DNA from: Prevotella sp. UBA2756
Lineage (GTDB): Bacteria > Bacteroidota > Bacteroidia > Bacteroidales > Bacteroidaceae
Direction of reading: 5' to 3'
Assembly: GCA_002353205.1 (NCBI GenBank)
Contig: DEJE01000014.1
Span: forward strand, 69,597-133,596
Length of the DNA stretch: 64,000 nucleotides
The translations under genes were made by a program, and so were the position numbers. Positions 16,867 to 23,725 of the stretch are shown here, piece after piece. The notes under the pieces are model-generated. The model saw nothing but the letters and a program-made list of their open reading frames with translations, made no database searches and was not told the origin of the DNA. Numbering within the stretch: position 1 is the stretch's first letter; the number at the start of each line of letters is the position of its first letter.

Positions 16867-16973
16867 TCGCAAGCGATGCGAGCAGAATATATAGTTTTGC
16901 TTAACAAACGTGAATAAGTCAGTGAAAAAGCTAAAATTTGGGGACGGATGGTACAACGAACGGGAATAATGCG

Positions 16974-16981
16974 TAAATTTG
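16974..16981 (+). promoter_or_regulatory. -7 box of the SPFH operon
   Basis: TAAATTTG followed by CA lies 38 nt before the ATG at 17020 and fits the TAnnTTTG consensus. Confidence 0.6.
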
Positions 16982-17019
16982 CAATATCAAAATGATATCA
17001 CTTTTAAATCGTATTGAAT

Positions 17020-17970
17020 ATGGAAAAGAAAGAAATTCCCTTTGAAGGCATCACGCTCAACGGCTTCCTGATGTTGTTTGTGAGTATTCTGGTCACCCTG
17101 GGCAGCCTCGCCCTGATTGTCTATGGCATCTGTTTCAGCGTCCCGATGATCGGCGTCGGCGTGCTCGCGTTCATTGTCTCCACGATGCTCTGGTGCGGAT
17201 TCCTGATGCTCGAGCCCAACGAGGCCCGCGTCATCACCTTCTTCGGAAAATATCGCGGCACGTTCACACGCACGGGCTACTACTGGATCAACCCCTTCTG
17301 CTCGTCGAAGAAGCTGTCGCTGCGCGCACGCAACATGGATGCCGAGCCCATTAAGGTCAACGACAAGACGGGAAACCCCATCATGATCGGCCTCGTGCTC
17401 GTGTGGCGACTGAAGGATACCTACAAGGCCATGTTCGAAATCGACTCGCAGACGATGGCTTCTCCAGGCTCAGCCTCCGTGGGCAGCAACGACACGAAGA
17501 GCCTCATGGCAGCCTTCGAGCGCTTCGTGCGCGTGCAGAGCGACGCCGCCCTGCGACAGGTGGCCGGGCAGTATGCCTACGACAACACCGACGAGGGGCT
17601 GTACGGTGAGCTCACCCTGCGCGACGGCAGCGACGAGATCAACAAGGAACTGGAGCAGAAGCTCGACGAGCGCCTTGACATGGCAGGCATCGAGGTCGTC
17701 GAGGCACGCATCAACTATCTGGCCTACGCTCCCGAGATTGCTGCCGTCATGCTGCGCCGCCAGCAGGCTTCGGCCATCATCACGGCGCGCGAGAAGATCG
17801 TCGAGGGTGCCGTCTCCATGGTGAAGATGGCGCTGAAGCGTCTCTCCGACGAGGATGTGGTGGAGCTCGACGACGACAAGAAGGCAGCCATGGTGAGCAA
17901 CCTCATGGTGGTGCTCTGCGGCGACGAGAGCGCGCAGCCCGTGGTCAACACCGGCACGCTGAACCACTAA
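17020..17970 (+). CDS. SPFH (stomatin/prohibitin/flotillin-like) domain membrane protein
   Basis: The protein has 316 residues from the ATG at 17020. A TTG two codons upstream is not needed. Two hydrophobic segments lie near the N-terminus (about 14-37 and 43-63). An SPFH domain follows, with EPNEARVITFFGKYRGTF, GYYWINPF and the late helix MAGIEVVEARINYLAYAPEI. A helical C-terminal part has QQASAIITAREKIVEGAV. SPFH proteins form oligomeric rings that organise membrane microdomains and regulate membrane proteases. Next to it are a ribbon-helix-helix protein and a 59-aa membrane protein in the same direction, and just upstream two tiny membrane proteins. Its substrate or client is unknown. Confidence 0.9.
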   Translation: MEKKEIPFEGITLNGFLMLFVSILVTLGSLALIVYGICFSVPMIGVGVLAFIVSTMLWCGFLMLEPNEARVITFFGKYRGTFTRTGYYWINPFCSSKKLSLRARNMDAEPIKVNDKTGNPIMIGLVLVWRLKDTYKAMFEIDSQTMASPGSASVGSNDTKSLMAAFERFVRVQSDAALRQVAGQYAYDNTDEGLYGELTLRDGSDEINKELEQKLDERLDMAGIEVVEARINYLAYAPEIAAVMLRRQQASAIITAREKIVEGAVSMVKMALKRLSDEDVVELDDDKKAAMVSNLMVVLCGDESAQPVVNTGTLNH

Positions 17971-17971
17971 A

Positions 17972-18048
17972 CAGTGGAAAGTGGAAAGTTGACAGTGGAA
18001 AGTTGACAGTGGATACTCTCCACTTTCCACTCTCCATTCTCCACTAAA
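17972..18048 (+). repeat. 7-bp tandem repeats with inverted complement
   Basis: The left half repeats AGTGGAA and AGTTGAC; the right half repeats ACTCTCC, ACTTTCC and ATTCTCC. The two halves are largely complementary and could form a long hairpin between the SPFH gene and the ribbon-helix-helix gene. Confidence 0.7.
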
Positions 18049-18058
18049 AATCTTCTTT

Positions 18059-18250
18059 ATGGCAAAGGAAAAAAACAAATCAAAAAGTTTCGTCTTGCGC
18101 GTGGACAGTGAGACGATGGACGCCATCGAAGCGTGGGCCGCCGATGAGTTCCGCAGCACCAACGGGCAGCTGCAGTGGATCATCACCGAGGCCCTGCGCA
18201 AGGCAGGCCGTATGCCAAAGAAGAAACCCTTCGCTCAGGAAGAACCATAG
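18059..18250 (+). CDS. Arc-like ribbon-helix-helix DNA-binding protein, 63 aa
   Basis: The protein has 63 residues: a basic start (MAKEKNKSKS), the beta strand FVLRVDSETMDAIEAW and two helices ending STNGQLQWIITEALRKAGR. This is the ribbon-helix-helix pattern of Arc/MetJ-type regulators, where the strand contacts DNA as a dimer. It lies 88 bp after the SPFH gene on the same strand, and a small membrane-protein gene follows. The pairing of an SPFH gene with such a protein recurs in Bacteroidota to my knowledge. Autoregulation of the operon is a reasonable guess. It is not obviously part of a toxin-antitoxin pair, since no toxin-like gene is adjacent. Confidence 0.82.
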   Translation: MAKEKNKSKSFVLRVDSETMDAIEAWAADEFRSTNGQLQWIITEALRKAGRMPKKKPFAQEEP

Positions 18251-18547
18251 GTAAAACTTCAAGTTCCGCATGTTTGAGGAGTATAGGAGTTTAGGAGTTT
18301 TCGCGGCTTTCAGCCGCTGGAGTTTAGACATTTGCCACGGCGCAACGATCCCAATCACAAATGTCTAAACTCCCAAACCCCAGACTCCAAAGGACAAGTG
18401 GAGCTTGCGGAAGTCGAAATTCTTAATTCTTCGCTCGACCTTTGGTCGCTTTGTTTGCAAAGAACTCTTAATTCTTAATTCTTAACTCTTAATTCTTAAC
18501 TCTTAATTCTTAACTCTTAACTCTTAATTCTTAACTAAAAAGCGGTT
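18251..18547 (+). repeat. Repeat-filled spacer: 8-bp and 7-bp arrays and a long inverted repeat
   Basis: This spacer has no gene. It holds AGGAGTTT-type 8-bp units (18276-18302), GCGGC/GCCGC arms around TTTCA, and an inverted pair TTTAGACATTTG / CAAATGTCTAAA about 30 bp apart. A 7-bp array of TTAATTC/TTAACTC with about ten units runs from 18466 to 18535, ending just before the 59-aa gene. Confidence 0.75.
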
Positions 18548-18727
18548 ATGAACAGAAAGAAAGCCCTTCTCCTTCTCACAGCACTCGAGACCATGTTGCT
18601 CGTCATCGTCTGCATGCTCTATTTCAACGGTGTCATCGGCATGCGGATGTTCATCGGCGTTGCCCTGCTGCTGTCCGTCCTCTGCTCGGCAATCGTGGTC
18701 ATCATCGTGCGCCGCTTCGGCGGCTGA
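18548..18727 (+). CDS. Small two-span membrane protein, 59 aa
   Basis: ATG at 18548 to TGA at 18725-18727 encodes 59 residues. After a basic start (MNRKK) there are two hydrophobic helices (about 6-27, ALLLLTALETMLLVIVCML; and about 32-54, MRMFIGVALLLSVLCSAIVV). The end is basic (VRRFGG), predicting an N-in, C-in hairpin. It ends 11 bp before the convergent response-regulator gene. It follows the SPFH and ribbon-helix-helix genes on the same strand and may belong to that operon despite the repeat spacer. Family unknown. Coding is supported by length, hydrophobic pattern and charge distribution. Confidence 0.7.
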   Translation: MNRKKALLLLTALETMLLVIVCMLYFNGVIGMRMFIGVALLLSVLCSAIVVIIVRRFGG

Positions 18728-18738
18728 CGCAGCGCCCC

Positions 18739-19482
18739 CTATTTCCCGAGGAATTTCTTCCCCAGATAGGCCTGAAACGCCTCTTTGTAGTTGTCGCCGA
18801 TAGGCAGATAGGTGTCGCTGTCCATGATGACGCGGTTCTTGTTCACCTCGCTGATCTTCGTCAGGTTGACGATATACGAGCGGTGGATGCGCATGAACGA
18901 GCCCTGGGGCAGACGCTCCTCCAGCTTCTTCATGCTCAGCAGCACGATGAGCGGCTTGGGCTGTCCGTCGAGGAAGATCTTCAGATATTCGCTCATCGCC
19001 TCCACATAGCGTATGTCGCTTATCGAGATGCGCACCGTCTTGTAGTCCGTCTTCAGGAACAGCGTGTCGTCGTCGGCCGCGCCCTCCGTCAGTGTCTCTG
19101 CTGTCGGCTGCGTTGTGGCGTGGCGCGCTTCGTAGATCTCCTTCACCTTCTGCGCCGCATGCTGGAAGTCCTGCAGGCCGAAGGGTTTCAGCAGGTAGTC
19201 CACGGCATCCACGCGGAAGCCCTCCACGGCATACTCCGAGTAGGCGGTGGTGAAGACCACCAGCGGTGGCACGCGGAGCGACTTCACGAAGTCCATGCCG
19301 TTGAGGTCCGGCATGTTGATGTCGATGAAGATAGCGTCGATGACCTCTCTCTCCATCACGCGCTGCGCCTCGGTGGCGCTGGGGCATACGCCCGCCAGTT
19401 CCAGGAAGCTGATCTTCCTGATGTAGGTAGCCAGCTGTTGCAGTGCCAGCGGCTCGTCGTCGATAGCCAGTACTCTGATCAT
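18739..19482 (-). CDS. LytTR-family response regulator
   Basis: The protein has 247 residues. The receiver domain (about 1-120) keeps the acidic pocket (AIDDEP), phosphoacceptor Asp in AIFIDINMPDLNG, the Thr/Ser position in VVFTTAYSEYAVEGF and the Lys in YLLKPF. A C-terminal LytTR DNA-binding domain (about 145-247) has VRISISDIRYVEAMSEYLKI, SMKKLEERLP and FMRIHRSYIVN. It overlaps the kinase gene by 4 bp (ATGA), so the two are translationally coupled. This is the usual LytS/LytTR pairing of Bacteroidota. The target genes are not visible here. Confidence 0.93.
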   Translation of the reverse strand: MIRVLAIDDEPLALQQLATYIRKISFLELAGVCPSATEAQRVMEREVIDAIFIDINMPDLNGMDFVKSLRVPPLVVFTTAYSEYAVEGFRVDAVDYLLKPFGLQDFQHAAQKVKEIYEARHATTQPTAETLTEGAADDDTLFLKTDYKTVRISISDIRYVEAMSEYLKIFLDGQPKPLIVLLSMKKLEERLPQGSFMRIHRSYIVNLTKISEVNKNRVIMDSDTYLPIGDNYKEAFQAYLGKKFLGK

Positions 19483-20684
19483 GGTTGTTCCTCTTTTTTC
19501 TGTTCTACGTTCATCAGCGGCACCCGAAGCGTCACCTCGTAGGTGTCCTCGCCGTCGTGGATATCTAAAGTAAAGTTATTCTCATATATCAGTTCCAATC
19601 GTTGTTTCACATTGGCCAGACCCACGCCGCCCTTGTGCCCGTCGGCCGGGGTGCTGCCCGTTTCCGTCTTCCTCACCTTGCTGTTGCGGCAGTCGAAGCG
19701 CAGCCGCTGACCCTCGCAGCCCATCTTGATGTGTATGAAGCTCTTGCGGCTGTAGCTGATGCCGTGCTTGAAGGCGTTCTCCACGAACGTGATGAGCAGC
19801 AGCGGCGGGATGCCTGCATCGGGGAGAGGCTGCTCCACGTCGACGCTGATCTCCACCTCGTCGGCGCAGCGTATGCGCATCAGCTTGATATAGTTGTCGA
19901 GGAAGTTCACCTCCCGCTGCAGCGGTATCAGACTGCGGTCGCCCTCATAGAGCACGTGACGCATGATCTTCGACAGGATGAGGATCGTCTCCTGCGCCTT
20001 CGCAGGGTCGATGTCCACCAGGGCGTGGATGTTGTTCAGCGTGTTCATGAAGAAGTGGGGGTTGATCTGGTATTTCAGGTAGGCCAGCTGCTGCTCCAGA
20101 CTCTTCCGCTCCAGCTCCTCCATCTTCTTGTGGTCCTGCTCGGACTTGAAGTAGTATTTCACGCCGAGGTTCATGCCCAGGATGAGGAAGAAGACGATGA
20201 CGGAGAACGTGCGCTCCATCGGGATCATCGGTGGCGGACCGTCGGGGTGGGGCGGTCCGCCGCGCCTGTCGCCCCATCCCTGCTGTGGTGGCGGCGCGTC
20301 GTGATCGCTGTGGAAGGCGGGGCCGTCGTGATCGTCGCGGAAAGCGGGAGCGTCGTGCTCGTCGCCGTGGAACGGCTTCCCCTCGGGGTGCTGGCACTGC
20401 CAGAGCACGAAGACGCTCAGCAGCACGGCCACCGAGAGTGCGTAGGGCAGGCGGCGGTGGCCGTAGATGAGCATCGGGGCGATGAGGAAGTTGTGCACCA
20501 CGAAGACAGCCAGGAAAACGGCCGTCAGCTGCCATGCTCCCAGCACCTCGCCCCACGGGAAGCCATCCTGGTGCTCGCCCGAGAGAGCGTGAACATAGAT
20601 GGCGATGACGGGTGCGACGAACATCATCGCCCACAGTGCCAGGTAGACGATGTTCTCTTTCAAGTCAGTTCTTTTCAGTGTCAT
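19479..20684 (-). CDS. LytS/YehU-type sensor histidine kinase with His/Asp-rich periplasmic loop
   Basis: The protein has 401 residues. Four membrane helices are predicted (about 12-32, 46-68, 76-95 and 153-174). A Histidine_kinase (PF06580-type) H-box QINPHFFMNTLNNIHAL follows, and an ATPase domain with FVENAFKHGI and GGVGLANVKQRL. Between helices 3 and 4, at about residues 97-152, lies a loop rich in His, Asp and Pro with repeats such as DDHDGPAFHSDHDAPP. Topology places it in the periplasm, which suggests a divalent-metal sensor (inference). The response-regulator gene overlaps its end. Promoter at 20756-20763. Confidence 0.92.
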   Translation of the reverse strand: MTLKRTDLKENIVYLALWAMMFVAPVIAIYVHALSGEHQDGFPWGEVLGAWQLTAVFLAVFVVHNFLIAPMLIYGHRRLPYALSVAVLLSVFVLWQCQHPEGKPFHGDEHDAPAFRDDHDGPAFHSDHDAPPPQQGWGDRRGGPPHPDGPPPMIPMERTFSVIVFFLILGMNLGVKYYFKSEQDHKKMEELERKSLEQQLAYLKYQINPHFFMNTLNNIHALVDIDPAKAQETILILSKIMRHVLYEGDRSLIPLQREVNFLDNYIKLMRIRCADEVEISVDVEQPLPDAGIPPLLLITFVENAFKHGISYSRKSFIHIKMGCEGQRLRFDCRNSKVRKTETGSTPADGHKGGVGLANVKQRLELIYENNFTLDIHDGEDTYEVTLRVPLMNVEQKKEEQP

Positions 20685-20755
20685 GCCCTTTGTCGATTAG
20701 CGGTTTTCTACTTAGGTTGATCGTCGTGGCGTTCGCCGCCACTGAATCTCCGTTG

Positions 20756-20763
20756 CAAAGGTA
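20756..20763 (-). promoter_or_regulatory. -7 box of the kinase/regulator operon
   Basis: On the minus strand this reads TACCTTTG followed by CA, about 72 bp upstream of the kinase start. Confidence 0.6.
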
Positions 20764-21028
20764 TATATATCATCAGGCGTAGCCAAAAATGTTCAGCGAA
20801 CGCCGCGTTTTTTTAAGTTGACAGGGGAAAGTCGTCAGGTGATAGTTGATAATTGATAGTTGATAGTTGACATTTGATAAATATGCCCTTCTGTTATTCT
20901 GTCCTTAAAAGTTATTCTGTTAAGAGAAAAAAAACGGGTGGGGCATCGCTGCCGCACCCGTTCTTTCATTTAACCTCTCATTTGAGGGAAACATTATAAT
21001 TGTCTAAACTAAACTCTTTATTTTTTGT
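20764..21028. other. Gene-free spacer with 7-bp repeats and a terminator
   Basis: No gene is visible. A 7-bp array of AGTTGAT-type units (20840-20880) lies near the middle, and the terminator of the 21-23 kb operon lies at 20934-20962. The remainder shows nothing recognisable. Confidence 0.6.
20927..20962 (-). terminator. Terminator of the dockerin/cohesin-like operon
   Basis: ACGGGTG and CACCCGT arms enclose a GC-rich interior at 20934-20962. The A tract at 20927-20934 gives the T tract for leftward transcription. Confidence 0.8.
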
Positions 21029-21181
21029 TTAGAGATCCTCCCAGATTTCGCCGAACTTTGCGTCGACGTCGCTGCCGTCGGACGTAATATCAGTATCCAT
21101 AAGGAGTGAACCTGCGAGGATGAGCTGCTCGGTGATGATAGCCTTCACCTTGATGCTCGGGGTGATATATTCTTTCTTCAT
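21029..21181 (-). CDS. Small Bacteroidota-type peptide, 50 aa
   Basis: ATG at 21179-21181 to TAA at 21029-21031 encodes 50 residues. The N-terminal pattern MKKEYITPSIKVK, then TEQLILAGS, then an acidic Asp/Ser-rich part (DTDITSDGSDVDAK) and an aromatic end (EIWEDL), resembles many short unnamed Prevotella/Bacteroides peptides as I remember them. It is the last gene of a three-gene operon, 37 bp after the cohesin-like gene and before a terminator. There is no signal peptide or membrane span. A leader-plus-core layout as in modified peptides is possible but speculative; no modifying enzyme is nearby. Confidence 0.7.
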   Translation of the reverse strand: MKKEYITPSIKVKAIITEQLILAGSLLMDTDITSDGSDVDAKFGEIWEDL

Positions 21182-21218
21182 AGCTTTTACGATTTTAATT
21201 GTTGTTGACTCAGGAAAC

Positions 21219-22292
21219 TTATTTCACTACGAACTTCTTGCCGTCCTTCACGTACACGCCCTTGGTGGGGTTGTCAACGCGGACACCGTTGAGGTTGTAG
21301 ATAGCACCGTCGAACTGCTCCTTCTCAACGTTCTGGATAGCGGTAGCGTCGCCGTCGAAGTCGAACTCGAGGACGTCGAAGGCCTTAGCGCTGGCGCTGG
21401 CTGTGAGGTAAGCCTTGCCTGCGGGAAGCGTAGCAGACTCTGCAGCCTTCACGAACTTACCACCAACGAGGAAGAACTGTGTGCCGTCGCCAGTAATCGG
21501 GGTCATCTTGGTGACACCTGTCAGCAGGTTTGCATCGGGAGCGGTAGCAGAACCAGTGGGAATCTCGTAGGTTGTTCCTGCAATACCCTTCAGGATAACA
21601 CCTGTGTTAGCGGGAGCGTTCTCAACCTCTGTCAGCGTAGCCTTGCCACCCTCAGCCTTAGAAACGACGTATGCGGTCAGATCCTTAAGACCAGAGAAGT
21701 CCAGATCGGTGGTCGAGCAGATTGAGGTGTATCCGCTGGCAGCCATTGTAGCAACGAAATTTGCATACTGCGTAGTCTCAGAATCTGTAACATCCATGTC
21801 GTCGTAAGATAGTGACCCAACTTCAGTGTATCCAGCGTCAAAGGCGATCTTTCCACCACCTGTTCCAGACAAACACACTACGTCCAGCTTAATAAACCAA
21901 TCTCCTTCATCTGTCGTTAATTTTGTTCCTTCGGTAAATACTGGATCAGTTTCTCCAGTATTAAAAAACAATTTTCCTACCTCAAAACTTGAATCGTAAT
22001 AAAAGTCTGCATTAGGAGCATCAACATCAGGGTTCACTGTGTAAGAATCTGTAGGTACATCGCAATCTGCAACTTCACTATCTATTCCAGCTATGAAAAC
22101 TCCTTCGGGGAGATCAAACGATATTCCGAAATTTTTCACTATAGGAGCATTGGCCAGATAGATATTAATTGTTTTAACCTGACCTGGTCCAATTTCCAAA
22201 TCATCAGCCCAGATTCTAACCTTAGCGTCTTCTGCTGAAGCTGCAATACTACCGAGTATTGCAACTAACGAAATAAGAAAAAACTTTTTCAT
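21219..22292 (-). CDS. Exported cohesin-like domain protein with C-terminal sorting domain
   Basis: The protein has 357 residues. Signal peptide MKKFFLISLVAILGSIAASA is followed by a cohesin-like beta-sandwich at about 24-185 (VRIWADDLEIGPGQVKTINI, FGISFDLPEGVFIAG). A second beta-rich region at about 186-320 leads to a C-terminal domain of the kind seen on surface proteins (YNLNGVRVDNPTKGVYVKDG, ending KKFVVK). The end resembles that of the BspA-like protein at 2.5-4.6 kb. It lies 17 bp after a dockerin-like gene and 37 bp before the 50-aa peptide gene. The 5' half is clearly more AT-rich than the 3' half. The cohesin assignment rests on strand pattern and context. Confidence 0.75.
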   Translation of the reverse strand: MKKFFLISLVAILGSIAASAEDAKVRIWADDLEIGPGQVKTINIYLANAPIVKNFGISFDLPEGVFIAGIDSEVADCDVPTDSYTVNPDVDAPNADFYYDSSFEVGKLFFNTGETDPVFTEGTKLTTDEGDWFIKLDVVCLSGTGGGKIAFDAGYTEVGSLSYDDMDVTDSETTQYANFVATMAASGYTSICSTTDLDFSGLKDLTAYVVSKAEGGKATLTEVENAPANTGVILKGIAGTTYEIPTGSATAPDANLLTGVTKMTPITGDGTQFFLVGGKFVKAAESATLPAGKAYLTASASAKAFDVLEFDFDGDATAIQNVEKEQFDGAIYNLNGVRVDNPTKGVYVKDGKKFVVK

Positions 22293-22309
22293 GATGTTAT
22301 TATTTTATT

Positions 22310-23236
22310 TTAAATTTTTCTGAATCTTTTCTTCTGCCATGTTCTAAACAGAGACAAATCCAATGTTGACCATTTTCCGCTTCCGTCAAAGTCAACAGAG
22401 TGCTCATTATAAGGCTCGGTGTAATTTTTTCCACGCTTTTTGGAATACACAGCAAAATCGGAAGTATCCAATGTGTTGATTAAACCATCAGCATTGAAAT
22501 CACCAAAAGCATAAATGTCACCTACTGTATAAATCCTCTGGAAATTCTCCCATCCTGGAGCAGTAGCAAACTTACCTGCAATTGTACCTAAATCGCTAGG
22601 AGCGACAGAGAGTTTGGCTTTGCTGTACAGTGTTGACGGGAAAGCACTCTTTGTCATAGTGGCGGGCTCCTCGATGTACGTGATGATCTCTGTGAGACCT
22701 GTCAGGTTAGCGAAGGCACCGTCCTCGATTGTAGTAATCGTAGTTGTGTTTTCAACCGGGTATAGGTGATCTGCTGTTCCGCTAATACCCACAGTGAGCT
22801 TGGTGATACCAGCAAGGCTGACGCCCGTCACCTTGGTCTCGAGTTTTGCTGGATCAGCAGCGTCGTCGATAACATCGAACGTTTCGATTTTTACAACCTT
22901 TGCAGTAACGGTTCCATTCATCACGGAAAATGGGATCACCACTTCTGTAACACCTGCATCGCAAGCCGACTTTGTGATTCCAACGACAGAGACGAAGTAT
23001 TCACTTTCCTGGTTGATTGTGTTCTTCTCAATAACATTGTATACTATGACTCTGTCAGATTCAGAAACAACAAAATTTTGACCGTCTTGAAGACCTTCAG
23101 CTAACGTCTGCACGGTAGCGTTGTTCTGCTCCTGCGCCCAGTCAGGAGCCGTCATTTGCGCGTTGACACCTTGTGTCGCTGCGAAAGCCAATGCTGAAAC
23201 AAAGGCGAGTTTCATAAAGTTTCTGTTCATATTCAC
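22310..23236 (-). CDS. Exported protein with BspA-like segment and C-terminal dockerin-like repeats
   Basis: The protein has 308 residues with a signal peptide ending near GVNAQ. The middle has a degenerate BspA-like leucine-rich stretch (ITTIEDGAFANLTGLTEII). The last 70 residues hold two dockerin-type calcium loops: GDFNADGLINTLDTSDF (about 241-257) and VDFDGSGKWSTLDLSLF (about 277-293), each with Asp/Asn at alternating positions followed by a helix. Dockerins bind cohesins, and the next gene encodes a cohesin-like protein, which suggests a surface pair (inference). The gene is AT-rich relative to its surroundings. Promoter at 23292-23299. Confidence 0.78.
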   Translation of the reverse strand: MNMNRNFMKLAFVSALAFAATQGVNAQMTAPDWAQEQNNATVQTLAEGLQDGQNFVVSESDRVIVYNVIEKNTINQESEYFVSVVGITKSACDAGVTEVVIPFSVMNGTVTAKVVKIETFDVIDDAADPAKLETKVTGVSLAGITKLTVGISGTADHLYPVENTTTITTIEDGAFANLTGLTEIITYIEEPATMTKSAFPSTLYSKAKLSVAPSDLGTIAGKFATAPGWENFQRIYTVGDIYAFGDFNADGLINTLDTSDFAVYSKKRGKNYTEPYNEHSVDFDGSGKWSTLDLSLFRTWQKKRFRKI

Positions 23237-23291
23237 TTGAAATTAACGTTAATACATTTAGATTAATTAATAGCCTAATATGTTGACGGCA

Positions 23292-23299
23292 CAAAGATA
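23292..23299 (-). promoter_or_regulatory. -7 box of the dockerin/cohesin-like operon
   Basis: On the minus strand this reads TATCTTTG, about 55 bp upstream of the start at 23236. Confidence 0.6.
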
Positions 23300-23725
23300 G
23301 ACATTTATTTTGAATTGTTTCCTCTTTTTTCTGTTAAAGAAGCTTAAACGGTTAATTTTTGTTTCTATTTGTGCAATCTTTTTCGATTGTAATGACTCAT
23401 GCCAAACCAAGAGGTCAATTAATGACAAAAATATTCAAAAATCTGACATAAATAAAAAATGATTACCAAACCAGCACCAGATTATTGATTTTTGGAAGAT
23501 TTTTGCAGATTTTTGTCCAAAGAAGAGGCATAACTGAGCAGTTGCTTTCGATTGTTTATTCGTTCAATAAATCGCAAAACATGAGTCGTGTTCTCAGCTT
23601 CCTTGGGTTCAACAGCCTTTCTTTACGTTCTTTGTCGTCTTTAGGCGGCCATCTTTTTAATAGTTGATGTTTGACTCTTTTAGAATCTTGAGCATAGCTT
23701 GGTACCGGGGATCCACTATGAACTG
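23300..23725. other. AT-rich spacer of unclear origin with a cloning-site-like block
   Basis: No convincing gene is visible in this stretch. Much of it is markedly AT-rich. On the plus strand 23581-23667 could encode 28 residues, but it has no promoter and no recognisable pattern. At 23696-23718, AGCTTGGTACCGGGGATCCA and the next three bases resemble a HindIII-KpnI-BamHI polylinker. This block ends 7 bp before the rsgA stop codon. It may be chance, a natural repeat, or a sequence artefact. Confidence 0.4.

Noticed and set aside
18466..18535. Tandem repeats considered as a CRISPR array
   Set aside because: Units of 7 bp are contiguous with no unique spacers and no cas genes are present.
23581..23667. 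28-aa open frame (MSRVLSFLG...) between the dockerin operon and rsgA
   Set aside because: No promoter box, no recognisable pattern, and it lies in a stretch of doubtful origin.
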